The notes under the pieces are model-generated. The model made no database searches. It worked only from the letters and a program-made list of their open reading frames with translations, and had not been told where the DNA came from. From Candidatus Cloacimonadota bacterium (lineage in GTDB: Bacteria; Hydrothermota; E44-bin80), in the NCBI GenBank assembly GCA_004375785.1, contig SOKM01000039.1, positions 1 to 7,750 of the forward strand: DNA of 7,750 nt, read 5' to 3'. Position 1 is the first letter of the stretch. Each line of letters starts with the position of its first letter. A program made the position numbers and the translations under genes. Of this stretch, positions 1 to 5,969 are shown piece by piece.

Positions 1-15
1 TGTTATATTTCAGTT

Positions 16-375
16 ATGGATAAGATTCTCTTGAAGGATATGGTCTTTTACGGACACCACGGTTCTCATTCTGCAGAGAAGGAGCTCGGTCAGCACTGGG
101 CTGTTGATGTCGAGATTGAGGGTGACCTTTCGTATCCAGCAGGAACGGACAACTTGAAGGATACAATAGATTACATAAAGGTTTATAGAAAGGTAAAGGA
201 TGTGATTGAAAATGAAAATTTTTCTTTGCTTGAATCAATTGCTGAAAGAATAGCTGAGAAATTACTCGATTCTTTCCCTGCTTTCGAAGTCATTGTCAGG
301 GTAAAGAAGCAACATCCACCGTTAGGTGGACCTATAAAATATGCCTGTGTTGAAATTAGAAGAAAAAAGCAATAA
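16..375 (+). CDS. folB: Dihydroneopterin aldolase
   Basis: This 119-aa protein matches the usual length of dihydroneopterin aldolase, the cytoplasmic enzyme that cleaves 7,8-dihydroneopterin to 6-hydroxymethyl-7,8-dihydropterin and glycolaldehyde in folate synthesis. The N-terminus carries the family pattern LKDMVFYGHHG (6-16) followed by SAEKELGQ (19-26). By alignment from memory with the S. aureus enzyme, E21 is the pterin-binding glutamate, Y53 the conserved tyrosine, and K98 in K-x-x-P-P the catalytic lysine. LLESIAERIAEKLL (71-84) is the conserved helix. The ATG at 16 gives a start that fits homologues. No Shine-Dalgarno is visible in the 15 bases before it, and the frame is open to the window edge, so an overlapping upstream gene is likely. 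The product is the substrate of FolK, encoded next with a 35-nt overlap, which implies translational coupling. Confidence 0.95.
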   Translation: MDKILLKDMVFYGHHGSHSAEKELGQHWAVDVEIEGDLSYPAGTDNLKDTIDYIKVYRKVKDVIENENFSLLESIAERIAEKLLDSFPAFEVIVRVKKQHPPLGGPIKYACVEIRRKKQ

Positions 376-880
376 TAAAAGGATAGTCTATATTGGATTT
401 GGTTCAAATCTTTTGGCAAGGAGAAAGAATATAGAAAAAGCTCTGAAGTTTATGAATAATGCAGAGCGAATAGATGTAATTTCGGTTTCACCTTTGTATG
501 AGAGTGAACCTTATGGGTATAAAGAACAGTCACAATTCATCAATGGTGTTGCAAAAATTACAACTTCATTAAGCCCTTTCTCATTGCTGATTGAATTGAA
601 GAAAATTGAAAGAGAAATGGGACGTAGAAAAGTGGTTAGATGGGGGCCCAGAATTATAGACCTTGATATTCTATTCTATGATAACATTATTTTCAACGCT
701 CAAGAGCTTGTAATTCCACATCCAGAATTGCACAAAAGGTGGTTTGTTCTTCAACCTTTGAACGATATAGAACCAGACCTTAAACACCCTGTTCTTAAAA
801 AAAACATCCATCAATTGCTTCAAGACTTACGCAGGCTGAAGCCTGCGGTTACCAAAAAGGAATTAAATGGAAGGATTTAA
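341..880 (+). CDS. folK: 2-amino-4-hydroxy-6-hydroxymethyldihydropteridine diphosphokinase (HPPK)
   Basis: The enzyme transfers pyrophosphate from ATP to 6-hydroxymethyl-7,8-dihydropterin, the step after FolB. The 179-aa product has the N-terminal YIGFGSN strand (17-23), SPLYESEPYGY (50-60) and the HPPK signature WGPRIIDLDILFY (101-113). D107 and D109 correspond to the two Mg-binding aspartates. IPHPELHKRWFVLQPL (125-140) holds the conserved His and Arg. The ATG at 341 lies inside folB, with an AGGTGG ribosome site at 324-329. Conserved sequence begins about 13 residues in, so a slightly later GTG/TTG start (347/350) is possible. The protein is longer than the roughly 160 aa typical of HPPK. 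Its extra C-terminal tail, starting near residue 163, is encoded partly by a perfect palindrome (830-847), suggesting a repeat was captured into the 3' end. The stop overlaps the next gene by 14 nt. Confidence 0.95.
   Translation: MPVLKLEEKSNNKRIVYIGFGSNLLARRKNIEKALKFMNNAERIDVISVSPLYESEPYGYKEQSQFINGVAKITTSLSPFSLLIELKKIEREMGRRKVVRWGPRIIDLDILFYDNIIFNAQELVIPHPELHKRWFVLQPLNDIEPDLKHPVLKKNIHQLLQDLRRLKPAVTKKELNGRI
830..847. repeat. Perfect 18-bp palindrome inside the 3' end of folK
   Basis: CGCAGGCT, a 2-nt centre GA, then AGCCTGCG: two perfect 8-bp complementary arms, G+C-rich in an A+T-rich gene. It encodes folK residues 164-169 (RRLKPA), downstream of all HPPK catalytic motifs. From memory, very similar GCAGGCTGAAGCCTGC-type palindromes are dispersed, mostly between genes, in many bacterial genomes. 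No T-run follows, so it does not look like an intrinsic terminator. It ends 9 nt before the AAGGA ribosome site of the next gene. Confidence 0.75.
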
Positions 881-1517
881 ATATCTCATAGTTGAAGGTA
901 TTATAGGTGTTGGAAAAACATCTCTTGCAGAAATGCTTGCAAAAAGAGTTAGTGCAAAACTTATCCTTGAGGTTGTAGAAGATAATCCATTTCTTGCTAA
1001 TTTTTATAAAGAAATGGATACTTATGCATTCCAGACACAAATTTTCTTCTTACTTTCAAGACACAAACAACAGCTGGAATTAAAGCAGATGGAACTCTTT
1101 TCAACCAATCTTGTTAGTGATTATATGTTTGAAAAGGATAAGATTTTTGCTAATCTTACCTTAAATGAGACCGAGTTATCCCTTTACAACAAAATATTTG
1201 AAATTTTAAGAAGGGATATTCTTAAACCTTCTCTGGTAATCTACCTTCAGATTGACCCTGAGAAAGCATTGTCAAGAATAAAAGAACGAGCGAGACCATT
1301 TGAAAGGAATATTACCCTTGATTACCTCAAGGATTTAAATGAGGCATATAATCAGTTCTTTTTCCATTATGAGGATTGTCCTCTTTTAATAATCAATGTT
1401 AATGAAATTGATTTTATAGATAATGAGGAAGATTTTCAAACACTTCTTAAGGAAATAGAAAAAGAAGAAAAGGGAATGAGGGTATTCCTCCCAAGATCCT
1501 CTAAACTATTCAAATAG
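867..1517 (+). CDS. Deoxynucleoside kinase (dGK/dAK family)
   Basis: A P-loop kinase of 216 aa that phosphorylates a deoxynucleoside with ATP, the first step of deoxynucleotide salvage. The Walker A loop is GIIGVGKT (11-18). EVVEDNPFL (35-43) holds the likely catalytic acidic residue. FQTQIFFLLSR (55-65) supplies the substrate-contacting Gln, and SDYMFEKDKIFA (84-95) corresponds to the DR[S/Y]-like motif with Asp in place. RIKERARPFE (137-146) is the arginine-rich lid. The base specificity (dA, dG, dC or dT) cannot be read from the sequence. Length is normal for the dNK family (about 200-230 aa). The ATG at 867 overlaps the folK stop and is preceded by AAGGA (857-861) with 5-nt spacing. A kinase of this type following folK and preceding panC is an arrangement I recall from other bacteria, but the functional link to folate is unclear. 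Confidence 0.9.
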   Translation: MEGFKYLIVEGIIGVGKTSLAEMLAKRVSAKLILEVVEDNPFLANFYKEMDTYAFQTQIFFLLSRHKQQLELKQMELFSTNLVSDYMFEKDKIFANLTLNETELSLYNKIFEILRRDILKPSLVIYLQIDPEKALSRIKERARPFERNITLDYLKDLNEAYNQFFFHYEDCPLLIINVNEIDFIDNEEDFQTLLKEIEKEEKGMRVFLPRSSKLFK

Positions 1518-1518
1518 T

Positions 1519-2373
1519 ATGAGGACTATCACTCAAATTAAAAGAATGCAAGAAGCCTCTGATAAACTCAGGGGAGAGAGAAAAACTATAGGTTTTGTTC
1601 CAACAATGGGATATATTCATGAAGGGCATCTCTCTTTGATTGATATATCAAACCAGAATGCAGATATAACAGTTGCGAGTCTATTTGTAAACCCAACGCA
1701 GTTCGGACCCGGTGAGGATTATAAGAAATATCCGCGAGATATTGAGAGGGATAAAAGATTACTTGAGAAGAGAGGTTGCTCTATTCTTTTCGAGCCTGAT
1801 GCTGATACTATGTACAGTAAGTATTTCAGAACAGAGGTATATGTAAGGAATTTATGTCGACTTTTATGTGGTGAGACGAGAAAAATGCATTTCAAGGGTG
1901 TTACAACGGTTGTTTCAAAACTTTTTAACATAGTTAAGCCTGATATTGCAGTTTTTGGACAGAAGGATGCACAGCAGGCAATTATTATTAAGAGAATGGT
2001 AGAGGATTTAAATTATGATTTAAAGATTATTTTAGGTGCAATTGTAAGGGAAAAGGATGGACTTGCTATGAGCTCAAGGAATATATATCTTAACAAAAAG
2101 GAGAGAAGGGATGCAGTGGTGATTTATCGCTCTTTAAAAGAAGCAGAACAGATGATAGAAAATGGTGAGAGGGGAGTATTAAAGATTTTGAGGCTAATGA
2201 GAAAGGTGATTTCTGAAAAAAAGAGCGCAAGGCTCGATTATATAAAAGCTGTAGATACAAATGGATTGAAACCCGTCAGTAAAATCAGGGGAGAGGTTCT
2301 TATTGCTGTTGCCTGTTATTTTGGGAAGACAAGACTTATTGATAATATTATAGTAAACCCGCTTAATATATAA
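1519..2373 (+). CDS. panC: Pantothenate synthetase (pantoate--beta-alanine ligase)
   Basis: Condenses D-pantoate with beta-alanine through a pantoyl-adenylate to give pantothenate for coenzyme A synthesis. The 284-aa length is standard. Visible motifs in order: PTMGYIHEGHLSL (28-40) with the two nucleotide-binding histidines H34 and H37; FVNPTQFGPGED (56-67); GETRKMHFKGVTTVV (118-132); FGQKDAQQ (146-153); and REKDGLAMSSRN (177-188), the KMSKS-like loop. The C-terminal part from about 190 is the smaller dimer/lid domain. The only small deviation is Met in place of the usual Gly before HF (M123). The ATG follows the upstream stop after a single base with no clear ribosome site, so translation probably depends on coupling to the kinase gene. 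panB and panD are not in the window. Confidence 0.96.
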   Translation: MRTITQIKRMQEASDKLRGERKTIGFVPTMGYIHEGHLSLIDISNQNADITVASLFVNPTQFGPGEDYKKYPRDIERDKRLLEKRGCSILFEPDADTMYSKYFRTEVYVRNLCRLLCGETRKMHFKGVTTVVSKLFNIVKPDIAVFGQKDAQQAIIIKRMVEDLNYDLKIILGAIVREKDGLAMSSRNIYLNKKERRDAVVIYRSLKEAEQMIENGERGVLKILRLMRKVISEKKSARLDYIKAVDTNGLKPVSKIRGEVLIAVACYFGKTRLIDNIIVNPLNI

Positions 2374-2381
2374 GTGCGGGT
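2357..2381 (+). repeat. Stem-loop spanning the panC stop codon
   Basis: Perfect 6-bp arms ACCCGC (2357-2362) and GCGGGT (2376-2381) enclose a 13-nt A+T-rich loop containing the panC TAA (2371-2373). The downstream arm ends just before the AAGG ribosome site of the next gene (2383-2386). There is no T-run, so it is not a classical terminator. It might instead influence panC/glmU coupling or mRNA stability. The arms are short, so chance occurrence is possible. Confidence 0.35.
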
Positions 2382-2393
2382 GAAGGTATTATA

Positions 2394-3410
2394 ATGCAAA
2401 AATTCGTTTGTGTAATATTAGCTGCAGGTAAAGGAAAAAGGATGAAATCCGGGCTTGTAAAGGTTCTCCATCCTCTGTGTGGAAAACCTATGCTCTTTTA
2501 TGTGCTTGAGCTTGCAAGAAAACTTAAAACCCACAGCACTGTTCTTGTAATTGGAAGACAAAAAGAAAAGGTTATGGAGGAATTTAAGAGGTGGGAGATA
2601 TCGTTTGTAAATCAAGATAAACTTCTTGGAACGGGCGATGCTCTTCAGAGAACAGAAGGATTACTGAAGGATATAAGTGCGGATGTAATAGTCCTTGCAG
2701 GCGACACCCCGCTCTTGAAAGAAACAACAATTGATAAGATGATGGAATTACATACAGAATACCATTCTGATGTTACACTCCTTTCCACATTTCTTGAAGA
2801 ACCAGCTGGTTACGGCAGAATCGTAAGGAGAGGGAAAAAGGTAGTGAGGATTATCGAGGATAAGGATGCAACCATAGCAGAGAAGTCTATCAATGAAATA
2901 AACGCGGGTGTTTATATTTTCAACAAAGATAAACTCTTCCGTTATTTAAAAGAGATTAAGCCGAATAATGTTCAGAAGGAGTATTATCTGACTGATGTTG
3001 TTCGGCTTATCCAGAAAGAAAAAGGAGAAATTCAAATAGTAACAACTGATGATTGGTTAGAGACAATAGGTATAAACGATAGATGGACACTTTCCCAAGT
3101 CTCAAATATTATCAAAGAGAGAATGATGAAAGAATTAATGAAATCTGGGGTGACCTTTATTTGTCCTGAAGAAACTTATATTGATTATGGAATAGAAGTT
3201 GGCAAAGATACCGTAATAGATCCATTTGTAACAATCACAGGAGAAACTGCTATAGGAGAAAACTGTAAGATATATTCACATACATCTATAGATAACTCAA
3301 TAATTGGAAATAACGTTGAAATCAAAGAAAACTGCTTGATTAGTAAAGCACAAATAGCTGACAACGTAATAATCCCAGCTTACTCTGCTGTAGGGAATGA
3401 AAAAAAGTAA
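2394..3410 (+). CDS. glmU: GlmU-type N-acetylglucosamine-1-phosphate uridylyltransferase lacking the acetyltransferase half
   Basis: The N-terminal domain (1-230) is a clear GlmU-type uridylyltransferase that makes UDP-GlcNAc, the precursor of peptidoglycan and lipopolysaccharide. It has LAAGKGKRM (9-17) with K23, LLGTGDAL (77-84), LAGDTPLL (101-108) where D104 matches the metal-binding Asp105 of E. coli, GYGRI (139-143), INEINAGVY (166-174), KEYYLTDVV (195-203) and ETIGINDR (223-230). Residues 260-335 form about four left-handed beta-helix hexapeptide turns. The protein then stops at 338 aa, whereas bifunctional GlmU is about 450 aa. The missing part holds the acetyltransferase residues (His363, Tyr366 and Asn377 in E. 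coli numbering). No frame downstream continues the beta-helix, because the next gene starts 14 nt before this stop. GlcN-1-P acetylation must therefore occur elsewhere, or this is a relative with another sugar-1-P substrate. Start: ATG with AAGGT at 2383-2387. Confidence 0.85.
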   Translation: MQKFVCVILAAGKGKRMKSGLVKVLHPLCGKPMLFYVLELARKLKTHSTVLVIGRQKEKVMEEFKRWEISFVNQDKLLGTGDALQRTEGLLKDISADVIVLAGDTPLLKETTIDKMMELHTEYHSDVTLLSTFLEEPAGYGRIVRRGKKVVRIIEDKDATIAEKSINEINAGVYIFNKDKLFRYLKEIKPNNVQKEYYLTDVVRLIQKEKGEIQIVTTDDWLETIGINDRWTLSQVSNIIKERMMKELMKSGVTFICPEETYIDYGIEVGKDTVIDPFVTITGETAIGENCKIYSHTSIDNSIIGNNVEIKENCLISKAQIADNVIIPAYSAVGNEKK

Positions 3411-3861
3411 AAGAAAACGTAGGAGTAAAAATCTTCTTGCGAGGATTACCATCTTTATTCTTACATTTTTTGTTCTTTTCATAGCTGTATCGACAGTTGT
3501 TAGATTTTTAAAAAAAACAAAGCAAATCCCAGGTGAAACAGGTATTGTTTATACACGCGTAGAGGTTCTCAATGGGTGTGGCGTGGACAATCTTGCATAT
3601 AAGGTAACTCTGTTCCTGAGAGAAGAAGGATTTGATGTTGTTGAGATTTCAAATGTGAAGGGTGAAGATGTGGAAAGAACAATTATCATTGAAAGAGTCG
3701 ATAAAAATATGAAAAATGCAAAGCTTCTCGGAAAGATTATGAAATGCTCAAATATTACAACAATGATAGATTCTACTCTCTTCTTGGAAGTTACCCTTTT
3801 ACTTGGAAATGATTACAACAAATATTTTTCAAAGAAGGTTTTAGATAGGAAAATTTTTTAG
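3397..3861 (+). CDS. Membrane-anchored LytR_C (LytR/CpsA/Psr C-terminal) domain protein
   Basis: A 154-aa protein with a very basic start (KKSKRKRRSK, 2-11), one hydrophobic segment at about 14-37 and an outside domain from about 53. The domain begins with RVEVLNGCGVDNLAYKV (54-70), the typical VEVLNG-x-G-x-x-x-x-A pattern of LytR_C (PF13399). It continues with LREEGFDVVEISNV and ends with VTLLLGNDYNKYF, matching the usual V-x-x-x-L-G-x-D-Y close. The catalytic LCP domain that often precedes LytR_C, which attaches wall polymers, is absent, so this is a stand-alone LytR_C protein with no known enzymatic role. The positive-inside rule places the domain outside the membrane. A single free Cys (C61) sits in the signature loop. 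The gene overlaps glmU by 14 nt and precedes rsfS, a neighbourhood where LytR-type genes are common in other bacteria. Confidence 0.8.
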   Translation: MKKSKRKRRSKNLLARITIFILTFFVLFIAVSTVVRFLKKTKQIPGETGIVYTRVEVLNGCGVDNLAYKVTLFLREEGFDVVEISNVKGEDVERTIIIERVDKNMKNAKLLGKIMKCSNITTMIDSTLFLEVTLLLGNDYNKYFSKKVLDRKIF

Positions 3862-3872
3862 GAGGTAGATTG
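3861..3872 (+). promoter_or_regulatory. Ribosome binding site fixing the TTG start of rsfS
   Basis: GGAGG at 3861-3865 begins on the last base of the preceding stop codon and is followed after 4 nt by TTG (3870-3872). It is the strongest Shine-Dalgarno in the plus-strand cluster. It makes a non-ATG start credible and may offset the weak start codon. Confidence 0.75.
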
Positions 3873-4241
3873 GAAGAATTAAAAAATTCAAAAAACTTAG
3901 TAAAATTTATAACAGAGATTGCACTTGAAAAAAAAGGCAGCGCTATTGTCATACTTGATTTAAGAAAAATATCTACAATGGTGGATTATTTTATAATAAT
4001 ATCTGGAACAAGCGACATACATTCAAAGGCGATTGCTGATGAAATTGTTCACAAATTAAGAGAAGAAGGTATAAGAAAATGGCATATTGAAGGATATTCT
4101 TATGGTCACTGGATTCTTTTGGATTATGTGGATATAGTTGTTCACATATTCCTTGATGAAGAAAGACTTTATTACAATCTTGAGTCACTCTGGGGAGATG
4201 CTCCGATGGTGAGAATAGACGAAGAAAATGTTAAAACTTAA
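3870..4241 (+). CDS. rsfS: Ribosomal silencing factor RsfS (TTG start)
   Basis: The 123-aa protein belongs to the RsfS/Iojap family, which binds ribosomal protein uL14 on the 50S subunit and blocks joining of the 30S subunit when nutrients are scarce. Diagnostic blocks are VDYFIIISGTSDIHSKAIAD (38-57), WHIEGYSYGHWILLDY (71-86) and VDIVVHIFLDEERLYYNLE (87-105), followed by LWGDAP (107-112). Length is typical. The start is TTG at 3870. A GGAGG ribosome site at 3861-3865 lies 4 nt upstream, and the TTG places the first residues (MEELKNSKNLVKFITEIA) where homologues begin; no in-frame ATG exists before the conserved core. The gene follows the LytR_C stop by 8 nt and overlaps argS by 14 nt. Confidence 0.94.
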   Translation: MEELKNSKNLVKFITEIALEKKGSAIVILDLRKISTMVDYFIIISGTSDIHSKAIADEIVHKLREEGIRKWHIEGYSYGHWILLDYVDIVVHIFLDEERLYYNLESLWGDAPMVRIDEENVKT

Positions 4242-5865
4242 AGAAGAAATAAAGAAGATTTTGAGAGATACCATTCTCGATAGGTTTAAAATAGATGCAA
4301 ATCCTGTTATTGAGATACCACCAAAATTAGAGTTTGGTGACTTTTCATCAAATTTAGCATCAATTCTTCCAAAAAAATTAGGGCTTTCCATCGACGAGTT
4401 TGTAACCATCATATTATCCGAACTTAGTAAGAAAAAGGAGACATTTAAGAAAGTTCTTAAAAAGGGTAATTTCATAAACTTTTTCTTAAATGATGCGTAT
4501 CTGTTTGGTCAATTAAAGGATGTGATTAAAGAAGGAGATAGATTTGGAAGCAGTAATATGGGTAAATCTAAAAAGGTTCTTGTAGAATTTGTTAGCACGA
4601 ATCCAACTGGACCGCTTAATATTGTAAACGCAAGAGCAGCAGCTGTAGGAGATACACTTGTTAAACTACTAAATTTTACAGGGTATAAAGCAGATGCTGA
4701 GTTTTATATAAATGATGCAGGTCGTCAAATGGAGATGCTTGGTATCTCTGCTGAAAAAAGATTTGAAGAACTTCAGGGGAAAGTGGTTCAAATACCAGAG
4801 GATGGATATAAAGGAGAATACATAAAAGAATGTGTAAGCAAATTTATCAATGATGAAAAAGTGAGAGGTATGAGCGAGGAAGAAAGGATAGGCTTCTTCA
4901 AGAATTATGTCAAGGATGAGATGATTAAGTGGCAAAAGAATTCGCTTGAAAGGTTCGGGGTTAGGTTCAAGAAATGGATAGGCGAAAAGGCAATCCTGGA
5001 AGGGTTTTCCATTCAAAAGGTTCTGGAGCACTTAAGGGGTAAGGGGGATGTATATGAAAAGGATGGTGCCGTGTGGTTTAATACGACCAGGTATGGGGAT
5101 GATAAAGATAGGGTCCTTCTTAAACAGGACGGGACACACACATACATTGTATCGGATGCAAGCTATCACAAGAATAAGTTCGAACGTGGATATGAATATC
5201 TGATAAATCTGTGGGGTCCTGACCATCATGGAGACATACTTCGCTTAAAAGCAGCAGTTGAAGCTTTTGGGTTTGTTCCTGAGAACCTTGAGATAATTAT
5301 TGTTCAACAGGTAACACTTGTTTTTAGGGGTAAGAAACAAAAAATGTCAAAACGAGCTGGAAAATTTATTACACTTGATTCTCTTCTGGACAAGGTAGAT
5401 AAGGATGCAGTTAGGTTCTTTTTTCTTATGAGAAAGACAACCGCACATCTTGATTTTGATGTTGAACTTGCGAAAACACTCACCCTTGAAAATCCTGTAT
5501 ACTATACTCAATACTGTCACGCAAGAACTGTCAATATCTTTAATTTTGCAGAAGAGAGAGGAGTTACTCCTGCAGATGAACCTGACCTTTCATTGCTTAC
5601 AGAACCACACGAAAGGGAGATTGCAAAATTGGTTCTTCTTTTCCCAGAGGTTGTGCAAATCGCAGCAGAAAGAAGGGATATTCATAAGGTCCCTCACTAC
5701 CTGCTCGACCTCTCAAAGGTATTCCATTCGTACTATCAAAAGGTAAGGATTGTTATTGATGATGAACCCTTGACATTAGCGAGGCTTTTACTTGTGAAAG
5801 CGGTAAAGCAGGTTATTAAAAACGGTCTTACGCTCATTGGCGTGACTGCCCCGGAGAGAATGTAG
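4228..5865 (+). CDS. argS: Arginyl-tRNA synthetase
   Basis: Class I synthetase of 545 aa that charges tRNA-Arg. Domain order: the Arg_tRNA_synt_N (Add1) domain at about 1-88; the Rossmann catalytic core at about 113-400; and the DALR anticodon-binding domain at about 425-545, which starts with ENPVYYTQYCHART and ends with the classical GVTAPERM C-terminus. The first signature reads STNPTGPLNIVNARAAAVGD (123-142). The HIGH tetrapeptide position is NIVN instead of the usual HVGH, so both histidines are replaced. The second signature is intact: QKMSKRAGKFITLDSLL (371-387). INLWGPDHHGD (326-336) and LEGFSIQKVLE (257-267) also fit. The substitution is unlikely to mean inactivity, since the rest of the core is conserved and I see no second argS. 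The ATG overlaps rsfS by 14 nt, has only a weak ribosome site and probably relies on coupling. It is the last gene of the run. Confidence 0.96.
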   Translation: MLKLKEEIKKILRDTILDRFKIDANPVIEIPPKLEFGDFSSNLASILPKKLGLSIDEFVTIILSELSKKKETFKKVLKKGNFINFFLNDAYLFGQLKDVIKEGDRFGSSNMGKSKKVLVEFVSTNPTGPLNIVNARAAAVGDTLVKLLNFTGYKADAEFYINDAGRQMEMLGISAEKRFEELQGKVVQIPEDGYKGEYIKECVSKFINDEKVRGMSEEERIGFFKNYVKDEMIKWQKNSLERFGVRFKKWIGEKAILEGFSIQKVLEHLRGKGDVYEKDGAVWFNTTRYGDDKDRVLLKQDGTHTYIVSDASYHKNKFERGYEYLINLWGPDHHGDILRLKAAVEAFGFVPENLEIIIVQQVTLVFRGKKQKMSKRAGKFITLDSLLDKVDKDAVRFFFLMRKTTAHLDFDVELAKTLTLENPVYYTQYCHARTVNIFNFAEERGVTPADEPDLSLLTEPHEREIAKLVLLFPEVVQIAAERRDIHKVPHYLLDLSKVFHSYYQKVRIVIDDEPLTLARLLLVKAVKQVIKNGLTLIGVTAPERM

Positions 5866-5879
5866 ACAGGCAGAAGAGG

Positions 5880-5906
5880 GATGAGAGAAGAGTGATGAGC
5901 GAAGAG
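5880..5906 (+). repeat. 13-bp near-perfect tandem repeat downstream of argS
   Basis: GATGAGAGAAGAG (5880-5892) is followed after one base by GATGAGCGAAGAG (5894-5906), identical at 12 of 13 positions. It sits in a purine-rich stretch directly after the argS stop. It lies outside the ArgRS frame, which ends canonically, so it is intergenic. It may be slippage-derived; no function is evident. Confidence 0.5.
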
Positions 5907-5917
5907 AAAAAGGAGTA

Positions 5918-5933
5918 GCGAGACTTGTCTCGC
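5918..5933. repeat. Perfect 16-bp palindrome between argS and the adenosine-specific kinase gene
   Basis: GCGAGAC, central TT, GTCTCGC: 7-bp perfect arms, G+C-rich in an A+T-rich gap. The transcript could form a short hairpin 52 nt after the argS stop. On the plus strand it is followed by GCAATCAACC rather than a T-run, so it is at best a weak or factor-dependent terminator or an mRNA-stabilising structure. Its layout (near-perfect hyphenated palindrome with 2-nt centre, starting in GC) resembles the palindrome at 830-847, and both may belong to REP-like dispersed elements. Confidence 0.6.
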
Positions 5934-5937
5934 GCAA

Positions 5938-5966
5938 TCAACCAAGTAAACTGTGTAAACTATATT
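5938..5966 (+). promoter_or_regulatory. Weak candidate promoter for the adenosine-specific kinase gene
   Basis: TATATT at 5961-5966 matches 5 of 6 bases of a sigma-70 -10 box. The hexamer 17 nt upstream (TCAACC, 5938-5943) matches only 3 of 6 of TTGACA. A pair of GTAAACT direct repeats (5946-5952 and 5955-5961) lies in the spacer. The gap after argS is the only place a separate promoter could fit, but the match is poor and read-through from argS is also possible. Confidence 0.25.
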
Positions 5967-5969
5967 AAT

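Larger units (their letters stand above)
16..5865 (+). other. Probable eight-gene operon folB-folK-dNK-panC-glmU-lytR_C-rsfS-argS
   Basis: All eight genes lie on one strand. Junctions run from a 35-nt overlap (folB/folK) to a 20-nt gap (panC/glmU), and three junctions overlap by exactly 14 nt. There is no space for internal terminators or ordinary promoters, so co-transcription is likely. No promoter is visible before folB; transcription probably starts upstream of the window. Biosynthesis of folate, CoA and UDP-GlcNAc is joined to salvage and translation genes, which looks like growth-rate-linked housekeeping grouping. Confidence 0.7.

Noticed and set aside
1..34. 3' end of an upstream gene overlapping folB
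   Set aside because: Frames ending at 23 (TAA) and 34 (TGA) are both open to the edge, but 7-10 codons cannot identify a gene.
3380..3500. Frameshift restoring the GlmU acetyltransferase domain
   Set aside because: No frame after 3410 encodes hexapeptide-repeat sequence. The frame used there encodes a coherent membrane helix plus LytR_C domain.
4669..5031. 120-codon open frame on the minus strand inside argS
   Set aside because: It is fully antisense to strongly conserved ArgRS motifs, rich in Phe/Ile/Leu as expected from antisense A+T-rich coding DNA, and has no recognisable domain.
5450..5746. 98-codon plus-strand open frame in argS
   Set aside because: It is out of frame with the certain ArgRS reading frame, which covers the region with conserved DALR-domain sequence.
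5918..5933. Intrinsic terminator for the argS operon
   Set aside because: The hairpin is followed by GCAATCAACC with no T-run on the plus strand. A T-rich stretch exists only on the minus side, where no gene ends.
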